Assembly (NCBI RefSeq): GCF_000449425.2 | Contig: NZ_AVHW01000040.1 | Span: forward strand, 1-64,000 | DNA from: Clostridioides difficile CD160 | Lineage (GTDB): Bacteria > Bacillota > Clostridia > Peptostreptococcales > Peptostreptococcaceae | Direction: 5' to 3' | Length of the DNA: 64,000 nt | In this document: positions 54,125 to 63,444 of the stretch, one piece after another | Layout of the letters: each line of letters begins with the position of its first letter | How positions within the stretch are numbered: the first letter of the stretch is position 1 | Made by a program: the position numbers and the translations under genes | Notes under the pieces: generated by a model | Databases searched by the model: none | What the model saw: the letters and a program-made list of their open reading frames with translations, nothing else | What the model was told of the DNA's origin: nothing

Positions 54125-55465
54125 ATGAATACGGGAGTAATTATAAGTTTAGTAGGAATTATCATAGCCCTATCCCTTCTAGTTGTAATGGTTATGAAGG
54201 GAGTAAATATTTTTATAATAGCAATTGTATGTTCATTACTAGTTGCTATAACAGGAAATTTAAATGTATATAATGCACTTAAGGTGGATTATATGACAGG
54301 ATTTGTTGGATTTCTTCAGGCAAATTTCTTTATTTTCCTAACGGGTACTTTAATGGGAAAAATAATGGAGATTACTGGCGGGGCAAAATCTATTGCTAAG
54401 ATGATTGTAAGATGGATTGGTAAGGATAAAGCATTGCTTTCTATTCCAATAGCATGTGGAATATTGGCCTATGGGGGAGTGAGTGTTTTCGTTGTAAGTT
54501 TTGCAGTGTTTCCGATAGCTTTAGAAATTTTTAAAGAAGCTGATTTACCACGAAGATTCATACCAGCAGCTTTGACTTTTGGCTGTTCAACTTTTGCTAT
54601 GGTTGCACCAGGAGCACCACAGATTCATAATATTGTTCCAGCTTCAACCTTAGGGACAGATATTATGGCTGGAGCAGTAAATGGATTTATATCATGTGCA
54701 GTAATGTTTGTAGTTGGAAGTATCATTTTATACAAAATGGTTTCAAAGGAAAAGGCTAATGGTGGACATTTTATAGCACATGAATCAGATATATTTGATG
54801 AAGTAGCAACAACTAATTCTAAGAGAGAAAATGGTCCTAATGGTCTAATTGCATTAATTCCATTAATAGTATCAATCCTAATAATCAATGTAAAAATTAA
54901 TGGACAAGCAATAGTACCAATTGAGGTGGGAGTGTTTATAGGAGCTTTATTAGTGTATTTATTGTTAAATAAATATCAAGATAATAGCAAAATAGTTGGA
55001 CATGTTGGTGATGCATGTAAAACTACAGTAGTAGCAATATGTAATACTTGTGCTGTAGTTGCGTTTGGTTCAGTTGTAAAATCAGCAGTTGGTTTTGACT
55101 TTATAGTTAATGCTATGACTAATATTCCTGGACCTCCTATTGCAGGGGCTGCGGTTGGGACTACAGTTATTGCAGGTATCTGTGGGTCAGCTTCAGGTGG
55201 ACTTGGAATTGCCGCTCCACTTCTTGGACCAGTATTTTTAGCTAAAGGTGTTTCTGCTGCAGCGTTAACTAGAACTATGGCAATTTCATCAGCAGCATTA
55301 GATTCACTTCCACACAACGGATATATAGTTACTGTAACAAATGGTCTATGTAAAGAATCACATAAGGATGCCTATATGCCAATATTTTGGGTAACTGTTT
55401 TAACCCCAATTATTGGAACTGTAGTAGCAGTTCTTCTCTTTACAATGTTCCCAGGATTACCATAA
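54125..55465 (+). CDS. GntP-family permease
   Basis: 446 residues, about 12 helices. FFIFLTGTLMGKIMEITGGAKSIAKMIVRWIGKDKALLSI, FAMVAPGAPQIHNIVPASTLGTD and the late ICGSASGGLGIAAPLLG with SSAALDSLPHNGYIVTV mark a GntP-type permease. Family members carry gluconate and related sugar acids or short hydroxy acids such as 3-hydroxybutyrate. In an operon with crotonase, CoA transferase and acyl-CoA dehydrogenase, a short hydroxy or unsaturated carboxylate is the better guess. AAAAGGAG precedes ATG. Confidence 0.85.
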   Translation: MNTGVIISLVGIIIALSLLVVMVMKGVNIFIIAIVCSLLVAITGNLNVYNALKVDYMTGFVGFLQANFFIFLTGTLMGKIMEITGGAKSIAKMIVRWIGKDKALLSIPIACGILAYGGVSVFVVSFAVFPIALEIFKEADLPRRFIPAALTFGCSTFAMVAPGAPQIHNIVPASTLGTDIMAGAVNGFISCAVMFVVGSIILYKMVSKEKANGGHFIAHESDIFDEVATTNSKRENGPNGLIALIPLIVSILIINVKINGQAIVPIEVGVFIGALLVYLLLNKYQDNSKIVGHVGDACKTTVVAICNTCAVVAFGSVVKSAVGFDFIVNAMTNIPGPPIAGAAVGTTVIAGICGSASGGLGIAAPLLGPVFLAKGVSAAALTRTMAISSAALDSLPHNGYIVTVTNGLCKESHKDAYMPIFWVTVLTPIIGTVVAVLLFTMFPGLP

Positions 55466-55602
55466 CAGAAAAGATAAAAAAGTATAAATTATATTTTGAT
55501 ATGTAAAATCAATTTTCAAAATATATATAATAAATTTTATGTTTTAGTAACATGAATACCATATTTAAAATACCAAGTTGACAGTATAAGGAGGAATTGA
55601 AA

Positions 55603-56838
55603 GTGTTAAATAAACCATTAGAAGGAGTTAAGGTAATTGACTTAACATATTTTGTAGCAGGTCCAGGTACTTCTAAAATATTAGCTGACTGGGGTGCTGA
55701 TGTTATTAAGGTAGAGCCGAGTTTTGGAGACCCAGGAAGAAAGACAGGGGCAACAATGACAATGCCAATAGATGATGATAATAATCCTTTTTACAGTACA
55801 TATAATTCAAATAAAAGAGGTTTGTCTATAAATCTTAAGAGCGAAGCAGGAATTGAAATTATGGATAAGCTTTTAAGTGAAGCCAACGTATTTGTTTCAA
55901 GCTATAGAACAGGAGCATTAAAAAGGCTAGGTCTTGACTATGAATCATTAAGTGAAAAGCATCCACATCTTATCTGGGGACAAATAAATGGTTTTGGTGA
56001 TTTTGGACCTGCTAAGGATAATGCAGGTTTTGATACAGTTGCATTTTGGGCAAGAAGTGGAGCTATGCTTGATATCGCAGAGAAGGATACAAGTCCAATA
56101 AATCCACCTATAGCTTTTGGAGATGCCACAACCTCTTGTAGTTTATCTGGAGGTATATGTGCAGCTTTATACCAACAAGCTAAGACTGGAAAAGGGCAAA
56201 AAGTAATGGCCTCTTTATTCGGACAAGCAATATGGAATGCATCATCTTTATTAGCATCTACACAGTTTAGCGACGAGTACCCAAAAACTAGAAAGAATGC
56301 TATTTCTCCAGTAATAAACTCTTATCGTTGTAAAGATGGAAAATGGATATTCTTAAGTATCCTAGAGCATGAGAGATATTTTGAGGCACTTTGTAGATTA
56401 TTTGGAAGAGAAGATTTAATAAAAGAAGAGAAATTTGCATCTTCAGTAGAAAGTAAGAAAAATGCTACAGAACTTATTAATATTTTGGATGGTGAATTTG
56501 CAAAATTCACTCAAAATGAGATGGTCGAAAAGCTTACTACTGCGGATATAGCCCATGAAAGAATTCAACATGTTAATGATGTAGTAACTGATGAACAGGC
56601 TATTGCTAATAACTATATATATGAACATACAAGCAAAAATGGAAATAAGACGATGCTTGCATCCACTCCAGTTAAGTTTGGAAATATTGAAGTTAACATG
56701 ACCTGTGATGCACCACTTATAGGAGAACATTCAGATGAGATATTAAGAGAACTTGGATACAGTGATTCTGATATAGAAGCTCTAATTGAGTCTGGAATTG
56801 TAGCAATGAATAAAGAAACATGTGAAGTATGTCAATAA
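55603..56838 (+). CDS. Family III CoA transferase (CaiB/BaiF), second copy
   Basis: 411 residues. GVKVIDLTYFVAGPGTSKILADWGADVIKVEPSFGDPGRKTG, NSNKRGLSINLKSEAG and FVSSYRTGALKRLGLDYESL match the family; the catalytic Asp is likely in IAFGDATTSC. It is only distantly like the other CoA transferase of the window at 51443. Reduced product acyl-CoA probably serves as donor to load the imported acid, closing a cycle. GTG 55603 has AAGGAGG at 8 bases; an in-frame TTG at 55597 is too close to it. Confidence 0.88.
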   Translation: MLNKPLEGVKVIDLTYFVAGPGTSKILADWGADVIKVEPSFGDPGRKTGATMTMPIDDDNNPFYSTYNSNKRGLSINLKSEAGIEIMDKLLSEANVFVSSYRTGALKRLGLDYESLSEKHPHLIWGQINGFGDFGPAKDNAGFDTVAFWARSGAMLDIAEKDTSPINPPIAFGDATTSCSLSGGICAALYQQAKTGKGQKVMASLFGQAIWNASSLLASTQFSDEYPKTRKNAISPVINSYRCKDGKWIFLSILEHERYFEALCRLFGREDLIKEEKFASSVESKKNATELINILDGEFAKFTQNEMVEKLTTADIAHERIQHVNDVVTDEQAIANNYIYEHTSKNGNKTMLASTPVKFGNIEVNMTCDAPLIGEHSDEILRELGYSDSDIEALIESGIVAMNKETCEVCQ

Positions 56839-56853
56839 ATAGGAGGAAATTTT

Positions 56854-57996
56854 ATGGATTTTAGATTAACAGAAGCACAATTAATGCTTCAAAGAGTAGC
56901 AAAAGAATTTGCAGAGAATGAAATAGCACCAATAGCTGCTGAAACAGATAAAACGGGTATTTTCCCAAGAGAGCTTTTTAGCAAAATGGCTAAAATAGGA
57001 TTTAATGGTATTGGGACACCTGTAGAGTATGGTGGCTCTGGTGGAGCGGATATAGAAAAGGTAATTGTTGTTACTGAGGTTGCAAAAAAATGTGCAGCAT
57101 CTGCAGCAATACTATCAATACACACAATATATGCTCAAGCTATTTTGAAATTTGGTACTGAGGAACAGAAGAAAAAATACCTTCCTATGATGGCTGAAGG
57201 TGGGTGTGTAGGTGCTTTTGCATTAACTGAACCTAATGCTGGTTCAGATGCAGCAAGAGTTGCAACAACTGCAATCATTGATGAAGCAACTGATGAATAT
57301 GTTTTAAATGGGACTAAGTGCTTTATTTCTGGTGGAGGTCAAGCAGAATCGTTAATAATATTTGCATTGACAGACCCATCAAAGGGGATAAAGGGAATGT
57401 CTGCTATCATCGTTGACAAAGGTACTCCAGGTTTTTCAATAGGAAAAATTGAAGAAAAAATGGGTATCCATGGTTCAGAAACTGCAGAGTTAATCTTTGA
57501 TAACTGTAGAGTTCCAAAATCTAATCTATTAGGAAAAGAAGGAAAAGGCTTTAACATAGCTATGACTTGTCTAGATGGAGCAAGAATTGGAGTTGGAGCT
57601 CAAGCTGTAGGAATTGCTGAAGGTGCCTTAGAAGAAAGTATAAAATATTCTAAAGAAAGAGTTCAGTTTGGCAAGCCAATTTCAGCTTTGCAAGGTATTC
57701 AATGGTATATAGCAGATATGGCTACTATGGTAGAATCAGCAAAGTTGTTAGTATACTATGCGGCAGACTTGAAAGCTAGAGGAGAAAAACACACTAAAGA
57801 AGCTGCCATGGCAAAATACAATGCCTCACGCACTGCAAGAGAAGTTACAAATCTAGCTCTTCAAATCCATGGAGGATATGGATATATGAAAGATTATCCA
57901 TTAGAGAGAATGTACAGAGATGCCAAGATAACAGAAATTTACGAAGGTACTTCAGAAATACACAAGGTTGTTATTTCAAGAGCAGTACTAGGATAG
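56854..57996 (+). CDS. Acyl-CoA dehydrogenase (butyryl-CoA dehydrogenase-like)
   Basis: 380-residue FAD enzyme. FALTEPNAGSDAA and CFISGGGQAESLIIFAL bind FAD and substrate; QIHGGYGYMKDYPLERMYRDAKITEIYEGTSEIHK carries the catalytic Glu in YEGTSEI, as in short-chain acyl-CoA dehydrogenases. In clostridia such enzymes run towards reduction (enoyl-CoA to acyl-CoA) with EtfAB. It is followed after 10 bp by etfB. GGAGGAAA precedes ATG. Confidence 0.92.
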   Translation: MDFRLTEAQLMLQRVAKEFAENEIAPIAAETDKTGIFPRELFSKMAKIGFNGIGTPVEYGGSGGADIEKVIVVTEVAKKCAASAAILSIHTIYAQAILKFGTEEQKKKYLPMMAEGGCVGAFALTEPNAGSDAARVATTAIIDEATDEYVLNGTKCFISGGGQAESLIIFALTDPSKGIKGMSAIIVDKGTPGFSIGKIEEKMGIHGSETAELIFDNCRVPKSNLLGKEGKGFNIAMTCLDGARIGVGAQAVGIAEGALEESIKYSKERVQFGKPISALQGIQWYIADMATMVESAKLLVYYAADLKARGEKHTKEAAMAKYNASRTAREVTNLALQIHGGYGYMKDYPLERMYRDAKITEIYEGTSEIHKVVISRAVLG

Positions 57997-58006
57997 GAGG
58001 AAGAGA

Positions 58007-58801
58007 ATGAATATAGTTGTTTGCTTAAAGCAAGTTCCAGATACTAATGAAGTTAAAATAAATAAAGAGACAGGTACTCTAATAAGAGATGGTGTACCAA
58101 GTATAATTAATCCAGATGATAGAAATGCTTTAGAAGAAGCGTTAAAAATAAAAGATGAACTAGGAGCAGTGATTAAGGTTGTAAGCATGGGACCTCCTCA
58201 AGCTAAAAGTGCTTTAAAAGAAGCTTTGGCAATGGGAGCTGACGAAGCATATTTAATTTCAGATAGAGCTTTTGGTGGTTCAGATACTTGGGCTACATCA
58301 ACAATTATTGCTGCTGCTATAGAGAAGGTTGGAAAGTATGATGTAATATTCTGTGGAAGACAAGCTATAGACGGAGATACAGCTCAGGTTGGACCAGAGG
58401 TTGCAGAATTCTTGGGAGTGGCACAAGTTACCTATGCAAAAGAAGTAAAGGTTCAAGGTGATAAATTACTAGTAACTCGTTATACAGAAACAGGAGATTA
58501 TTTAATAGAAGCAAAGATGCCAGTATTACTAACTGCTATAAAAGAGTTGAATAGTCCAAGATATCCAAGTGTCAAAGGAATCTTAGAAGCTTACAATAAT
58601 GGGGATGAAAAGATTACTGTGTTAACACTTGCAGATTTAGATATTGATACAACTCAAATTGGATTAAAAGGTTCACCTACAAATGTTTACAAGTCTTTTG
58701 TACCAGTTAAAGACAAGCATAATGAAATAATCGAAGGTATAAATAAAAAGGAAAAAGCTGATAAATTAATAGAAATACTATTCGATTTGAAACTAGTATA
58801 G
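58007..58801 (+). CDS. etfB: Electron transfer flavoprotein beta subunit
   Basis: 264 residues. NIVVCLKQVPDTNEVKINKETGTLIRDGVPSIINPDDRNALEEAL at the start and FCGRQAIDGDTAQVGPEVAEFLG later are EtfB motifs. The KQVPDT-type start and the NPDDRNALEEAL stretch are those of clostridial Etf proteins, a group that includes flavin-bifurcating complexes. It carries the FAD or AMP site that takes electrons from NADH. Partner EtfA is encoded 10 bp downstream. AGGAGGAA precedes ATG. Confidence 0.93.
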   Translation: MNIVVCLKQVPDTNEVKINKETGTLIRDGVPSIINPDDRNALEEALKIKDELGAVIKVVSMGPPQAKSALKEALAMGADEAYLISDRAFGGSDTWATSTIIAAAIEKVGKYDVIFCGRQAIDGDTAQVGPEVAEFLGVAQVTYAKEVKVQGDKLLVTRYTETGDYLIEAKMPVLLTAIKELNSPRYPSVKGILEAYNNGDEKITVLTLADLDIDTTQIGLKGSPTNVYKSFVPVKDKHNEIIEGINKKEKADKLIEILFDLKLV

Positions 58802-58811
58802 GAGTGTTAAG

Positions 58812-59834
58812 ATGATGAGAGCAAAAGTTAATCAAGGTATAAATTTAAATGATTATAATGGAGTTTGGGTAATAGGAGAGCAAAGGGAAGGCAAAATTAA
58901 TCCTGTTACTATAGAACTTATTGGTGAGGGAAGAAAGCTTGCTGACCAACTAGGGAAAGAACTTGCAGTTGTAATAGCTGGATATGAAGTAGAGAAAGAA
59001 GTAAAGGATTTACTTCACTATAGTGTTGATAAAACATATTATATCAATGACCCTCTTCTTAAAGATTTCACAACTGATGGATATGCAATTTCAATTGCAG
59101 GTTTAATTGAAGAGAAAAAGCCAGAGGTTGTACTAGTTGGAGCTACTTCTATAGGAAGAGATATCGCACCTAGAATTGCAGGAAAAGTTGGGACAGGTCT
59201 AACTGCTGATTGTACAAAACTTGAAATAGATTCAACAGATAATAAGTTATTACAAACAAGACCAGCATTTGGTGGAAATTTAATGGCTACTATTGTTTGT
59301 CCAAAAAATAGACCACAGATGTCAACAGTTCGTCCAGGTGTTATGTCAAAAGCTGTAAGAACTGAATCAGAGAGTGGAGTTTTAGAGGTTGTTACTCCAA
59401 AACTTACTGAAAAAATGATTAGAACTAGACTAGTAGAAATGCTTCCACAAGAAAAGAAATCCATAAATCTAACTGATGCTAGAATAATAGTATCAGCAGG
59501 AAGAGGATTAAAGAGAGCAGAAGGATTTGAACTAATAAAAGAATTGGCAGATAAATTGGGGGCAGAAATTGGTGCTTCAAGAGCGGCAGTAGATTCAGGG
59601 TGGATAGAACATTCTCATCAAGTTGGACAAACAGGAACTACTGTTAGACCAGAGTTATACATTGCATGTGGAATATCTGGAGCAATACAGCATCTAGCAG
59701 GGATGAGTGATTCTAAATATATAGTTGCTATAAATAAAGATTCCAAAGCTCCTATTTTCGATATATGTGACTATGGAATTGTAGGGGATTTATATGAAAT
59801 TCTACCTGAGATGATAGAGTCATTAAATAGGTAA
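58812..59834 (+). CDS. etfA: Electron transfer flavoprotein alpha subunit
   Basis: 340 residues. The C-terminal FAD domain has GRGLKRAEGFELIKELADKLGAEIGASRAAVDSGW, SHQVGQTGTTVRPELYIACGISGAIQH and AINKDSKAPIFDICDYGIVGD. TGLTADCTKLEID lies at about 135-147, a stretch typical of clostridial EtfA. With EtfB it would oxidise NADH and pass electrons to the acyl-CoA dehydrogenase and possibly to ferredoxin. Last gene of the sigma-54 operon; a hairpin follows. Confidence 0.93.
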   Translation: MMRAKVNQGINLNDYNGVWVIGEQREGKINPVTIELIGEGRKLADQLGKELAVVIAGYEVEKEVKDLLHYSVDKTYYINDPLLKDFTTDGYAISIAGLIEEKKPEVVLVGATSIGRDIAPRIAGKVGTGLTADCTKLEIDSTDNKLLQTRPAFGGNLMATIVCPKNRPQMSTVRPGVMSKAVRTESESGVLEVVTPKLTEKMIRTRLVEMLPQEKKSINLTDARIIVSAGRGLKRAEGFELIKELADKLGAEIGASRAAVDSGWIEHSHQVGQTGTTVRPELYIACGISGAIQHLAGMSDSKYIVAINKDSKAPIFDICDYGIVGDLYEILPEMIESLNR

Positions 59835-59862
59835 CTTCTAGAAAACATTGAATACATAGAAT

Positions 59863-59902
59863 GGTAAGTCTTATAATATTGTATTGTAAGACTTATTATT
59901 TT
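59863..59902 (+). terminator. Terminator between etfA and the sigma-54 activator gene
   Basis: TAAGTCTTA (59865-59873) pairs with TAAGACTTA (59887-59895), with further pairing inside, followed by TTATTTTT. Confidence 0.75.
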
Positions 59903-59932
59903 TGCTGAAGGTGATAGTGGAGGGATGAGACA

Positions 59933-61309
59933 ATGAAAGAGCACTGGTATAAGGATATATTTGCAAGAGTGTTATCCATGACTGATGATGGCTTTATTGT
60001 TGTAAATAAAGATGGAGTAATCATAGATATTAATGATAAATATTGTGATTTCTTAGGGAAAGAAAGAGAAGATATAATAGAACATAATATACAAAGTATT
60101 ATACCAAATACAAAAATGTTAGATATTATGAGAGATAAATATTGTGAAGAAGGAGCCATACATCATTATTTAGGTGGAAAAACAAAAGAAAAAAGTGTAA
60201 TAGTAAGTAGATCTTATGTGGAAAATGAGAATGGAGAAGTAGTTGCAGGGGTAGCTCAAGTTAAATTTAGACTGCAATCCTTTGATGTAGCTAAAAAGTT
60301 AATGTCAGAATATATGGAGCTACAATATTATAAAGAACAGTTCAAGGATAAATGTAGCTTTGACAAGCTCATAGGTGAAAATAGAGATTTCATAGAACTT
60401 AAGAAAACAGGTATGAAAGCTTCTAAAACCAACTTCTCAGTACTTTTAACGGGTGAGACAGGTACAGGGAAAGAAGTCTTTGCTAGAGCAATTCACAATA
60501 ATAGCAGTAGAGCAGACAAACCTATGGTTAGTATAAACTGTGCTGCAATACCAGAAGAACTACTAGAATCAGAGCTATTTGGGTATGATGAAGGAGCTTT
60601 TACAGGAGCAAAAAAGGGAGGTAAAAAAGGTAAGTTTTTAGTTGCGAATAATGGTACAATCTTCTTAGATGAAATAGGCGACATGCCTTTGACCATGCAA
60701 GCAAAACTTTTAAGAGTTCTTCAGGAAAGTGAGATAGAACCAGTTGGAGGTCTTAAGACTATAAAGATAGATGTAAGGGTAATCTCTGCTACAAGAAAGA
60801 ATTTAAGTAAAATGGTTGAAGAGGGATTGTTTAGAGAAGACTTATACTATAGGTTAAATGTAATAAATATTCATATGATGGAATTAAAGGACAGACAAGA
60901 TGATATTTTATTGCTAGCAAATTATATACTAAATAAATTAAATGTTGAATATAAGAAATTGAAAGTTCTAAGTGATAATGTTAAAAATTGTTTTATTAAC
61001 TATATTTGGCCAGGAAATATAAGAGAACTAGAAAACGTAATAAAAAGCGCCTATGCTGTAAGTGATGATATGGTCATTATGATGTGTGACCTTCCATCTA
61101 AGATGGATAATATCAGCAGAGTAGCTCAATGTAATGTGGATAGTAATTGTTCAATTCATGAAATGGTTGAGAATTATGAGAAGAGTTTAATTATTGATGT
61201 TTTGAAGAAGTACAATTGGAAATGTTCCAAAGCAGCAGAGGTTATGGGAATACACAAAAGTCTTTTATATAAGAAAATAAAAAAGTATGAAATTGAATTA
61301 AATAATTAA
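59933..61309 (+). CDS. Sigma-54-dependent transcriptional activator (PAS-AAA-Fis)
   Basis: 458 residues. A PAS domain (about 8-115), a linker coiled coil, an AAA+ domain with Walker A GETGTGKE (174-181), the sigma-54 contact loop GAFTGA (221-226), Walker B FLDEIGD (244-250) and NIRELENV, then a Fis-type HTH (about 415-455, [23 protein letters not shown]). It lacks a receiver domain, so the PAS domain should sense the signal, perhaps a CoA thioester or acid. The operon just upstream has a sigma-54 promoter and repeated UAS, so this is its likely activator. GGAGGGATGA precedes ATG. Confidence 0.93.
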   Translation: MKEHWYKDIFARVLSMTDDGFIVVNKDGVIIDINDKYCDFLGKEREDIIEHNIQSIIPNTKMLDIMRDKYCEEGAIHHYLGGKTKEKSVIVSRSYVENENGEVVAGVAQVKFRLQSFDVAKKLMSEYMELQYYKEQFKDKCSFDKLIGENRDFIELKKTGMKASKTNFSVLLTGETGTGKEVFARAIHNNSSRADKPMVSINCAAIPEELLESELFGYDEGAFTGAKKGGKKGKFLVANNGTIFLDEIGDMPLTMQAKLLRVLQESEIEPVGGLKTIKIDVRVISATRKNLSKMVEEGLFREDLYYRLNVINIHMMELKDRQDDILLLANYILNKLNVEYKKLKVLSDNVKNCFINYIWPGNIRELENVIKSAYAVSDDMVIMMCDLPSKMDNISRVAQCNVDSNCSIHEMVENYEKSLIIDVLKKYNWKCSKAAEVMGIHKSLLYKKIKKYEIELNN

Positions 61310-61339
61310 GGTGAATTGAATTTAATTGGAAATAACAAA

Positions 61340-61393
61340 ACCCTCCTAGCTTTTAGACAGTTTTACATATTTTAACTGTCTGCTAAGAGGGGT
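61340..61393. terminator. Large hairpin between convergent genes
   Basis: ACCCTCCTAGC with AGACAGTT (61355-61362) pairs with AACTGTCT (61374-61381) and GCTAAGAGGGGT. On the minus strand it is followed by TTTTGTTATTT, so it probably ends the minus-strand gene. Confidence 0.7.
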
Positions 61394-61460
61394 ATAGTTC
61401 AAATTCAGAATTACTTTTACTTATCATTTGCCAAAAATGTTTTAATAGTTCTTCTGTTAT

Positions 61461-61808
61461 TTAGTCATAATTTTCTACTTCTTTATCAAGTTCTTTTCCA
61501 CAAGAATCACATTTATATATAGCATTATATCCGTAATCATATTCATCAACTATTTTCTTTTGTCTAAATACACCACCACATTCACATAAGAAACCGCTTT
61601 TTATAAGTGTAACAATAAATTGAGACTTTATAAATTTTATATCATTACATTTGTCATTAGCATAAAATGTATAAATATAAGAGTTATCACATTCATCTCT
61701 TAATTCAAATTTTTCAATATATGTGCTGTTTTTTAATTCCTCAAATTCTTCTTTAGTCAAGTATGATTTTTGTTGCAATTCATGTAAGCGTTTAATTTGG
61801 TCCATCAT
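61461..61808 (-). CDS. Small zinc-ribbon protein
   Basis: 115 residues. The first 25 (MDQIKRLHELQQKSYLTKEEFEELKN) look like a SHOCT-type short helical hairpin. The C-terminal part has CECGG and CDSCGK, a CxC...CxxC zinc-ribbon arrangement. A further C-x12-C pair lies in the middle (DECDNSYIYTFYANDKC). No known family can be assigned with confidence. GGGAGG lies 6 bases before the ATG. The following 490 bp upstream are non-coding. Confidence 0.65.
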   Translation of the reverse strand: MMDQIKRLHELQQKSYLTKEEFEELKNSTYIEKFELRDECDNSYIYTFYANDKCNDIKFIKSQFIVTLIKSGFLCECGGVFRQKKIVDEYDYGYNAIYKCDSCGKELDKEVENYD

Positions 61809-62298
61809 TTACATCCTCCCAATAATTTTAGTATTTTAAGCTTAGACAAGGATTCTAAGTTTTATTAAATTTATCTCAAGGAATTATTTAAATCATATTT
61901 AGTTTTATTAATTACAAGATATATAAATTAGATTGATTAAAACTAATTGTAAAAATAATATCCTATGAAAACCTAAATTACTAACCCCTTACTAACCCGA
62001 AAACTAAAAAAGAAAAAAGAAAAATATATCCAAACATAAGTGATATATAAATAAAAATATTCTATATAAATTTAACTTTAAATATTCTGACAATAATATA
62101 TAAAAATATATTATAGTTAAAATATACCACATATTTTGGGTATTGTATACTGGAATTAGAGCAATTAATTTATTTTTTAACATACAAATGATTATGTAAA
62201 AAAAAACAAGACTCAAAAAATTTTATATTCTTTGATAGAATAAAAATGAGAGTAAATTTATTGAATTTTATAAAATTTATAAGGGGTGAGTATAAGAT
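61809..62298. other. 490-bp AT-rich intergenic region
   Basis: No gene or clear RNA is visible between the divergent zinc-ribbon and repeat-protein genes. A short direct repeat ACTAACCC occurs at about 61979-61997 (CTAACCCCTTACTAACCCG). Purine-rich AAAAGAAAAAAGAAAAA at about 62008 and several TATAAT-like stretches are present, but none forms a convincing promoter with a -35. Confidence 0.45.
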
Positions 62299-63309
62299 AT
62301 GCAAGAAAATAAAAATGATATATTTGAATCAATAGATAATGATGATTTTGATAATAAGACAGAAGATGAATATTTAGAAATAGTAAGAAAAAACGGATTA
62401 AATTTAATATACATAAAAAATCAAACGGAAGATATATGTCTAGAAGCTGTTAGACAAAATTGTAATGCAATAAAATGTGTTCAGAATCAAACAGAAAAAA
62501 TATGCCTAGAGGCAGTTAAACAAGACTGGAGAATGTTAGAATTTGTGGAAGAGCCAACAGAAGAAATTTGCATGGTGGCCATTAATCAAGATGGAACAGC
62601 ATTAAAATACATAGAAAATCAAACAGAGGAATTATGCCTAAGAGCTGTTGAAAAAAATGGTGCTGCATTGGAATATGTAAAAGAGCAGACAGAAGAAATC
62701 TGTATAGAAGCAGTGAGAAACAGCGAGTTTGGGTTAGCAAGGGTAAAAAAACAAACAGAAAAAATATGCATGGAAGCAGTTAAGCATTGTAGTTATAATC
62801 TAAAATGGGTAGAAAATCAAACAGAAGAAATCTGTATGGAAGCAGTGAGACAGAATGGGCTTGATTTGAAGTTTGTAAAAAATCAAACAGAAACAATTTG
62901 TTTAAGAGCAGTAAGACAAAATGGAATGGCACTAGAATTTGTAAAGGAACAAACTATTGGTATATGCTTAAAGGCAGTAAGACAATATGGAATGGCATTA
63001 AAATTTGTAAAAGAGCAGACAGAAGAAATTTGTACAGAAGCTATAAAACAAGATAAAAGAGCTCTTAGTTTTGTAAAAGAAAATAAGGAAAAATATAAAG
63101 TTTTATATGATAATAATGAGCCATTTGCAAAACGCTATGTTAGAAATGTAATAGAAAAAGAAAACAGAGCATTGATTAAAAAGGGTGAAGAAAATGCAAA
63201 AATCAAAATTGCAGGAAAACTTTATGACAGAGGAATGTCTTTTGAAGAAATATCAGATATAGTTGAAATTGAAATAAGCAAATTAAAAGTGAGTTTAGGA
63301 GTCTTTTAA
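62299..63309 (+). CDS. Repeat protein of DUF4116-like 22-residue units
   Basis: 336 residues. After an acidic N-terminus (1-18) come eleven tandem 22-residue repeats (19-260) of the form NQTEEICLEAVRQNGMALEFVK, and a twelfth degenerate one (261-282). Each holds a T-E-x-I-C-x-x-A-V core and should fold as a helical hairpin, giving a superhelical solenoid. This matches what I know as DUF4116 repeats. The C-terminal 40 residues (AGKLYDRGMSFEEISDIVEIEISKLKVSLGVF) resemble a small HTH-like tail often seen in transposase-like or Rpn-type proteins. Function is unknown; protein binding is likely. AAGGGGTGAG precedes ATG. It is monocistronic. Confidence 0.8.
   Translation: MQENKNDIFESIDNDDFDNKTEDEYLEIVRKNGLNLIYIKNQTEDICLEAVRQNCNAIKCVQNQTEKICLEAVKQDWRMLEFVEEPTEEICMVAINQDGTALKYIENQTEELCLRAVEKNGAALEYVKEQTEEICIEAVRNSEFGLARVKKQTEKICMEAVKHCSYNLKWVENQTEEICMEAVRQNGLDLKFVKNQTETICLRAVRQNGMALEFVKEQTIGICLKAVRQYGMALKFVKEQTEEICTEAIKQDKRALSFVKENKEKYKVLYDNNEPFAKRYVRNVIEKENRALIKKGEENAKIKIAGKLYDRGMSFEEISDIVEIEISKLKVSLGVF
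62353..63078 (+). repeat. Coding tandem repeat, 66-bp period, 11 units
   Basis: The DNA under residues 19-260 of the DUF4116-like protein repeats with a 66-base period. Units share ACAGA(A)GAAATTTGT-like cores but differ at many third positions, so the array is not very recent. Units 8 to 10 are the most alike. Confidence 0.8.
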
Positions 63310-63370
63310 AGTAATAAATTTAGGGATTTTTTTAAGTGAATAGTTAATAAAAAAATAATCGACTAGTTCT

Positions 63371-63399
63371 TTGTAGTATATCAAAATTAATGCTATAAT
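63371..63399 (+). promoter_or_regulatory. Promoter of the flavodoxin-like gene
   Basis: TTGTAG (63371-63376), 17 bases, TATAAT (63394-63399), about 45 bases before the TTG start. Confidence 0.65.
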
Positions 63400-63444
63400 T
63401 TTACATATAATAAATTATTTTTATTAAATAAGGGGGAATTTAAG

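Noticed and set aside
62353-63078. Sequencing or assembly artefact in the 66-bp repeats
   Set aside because: Units differ at many positions and the frame stays open, so the array is real rather than a collapsed or expanded exact repeat.
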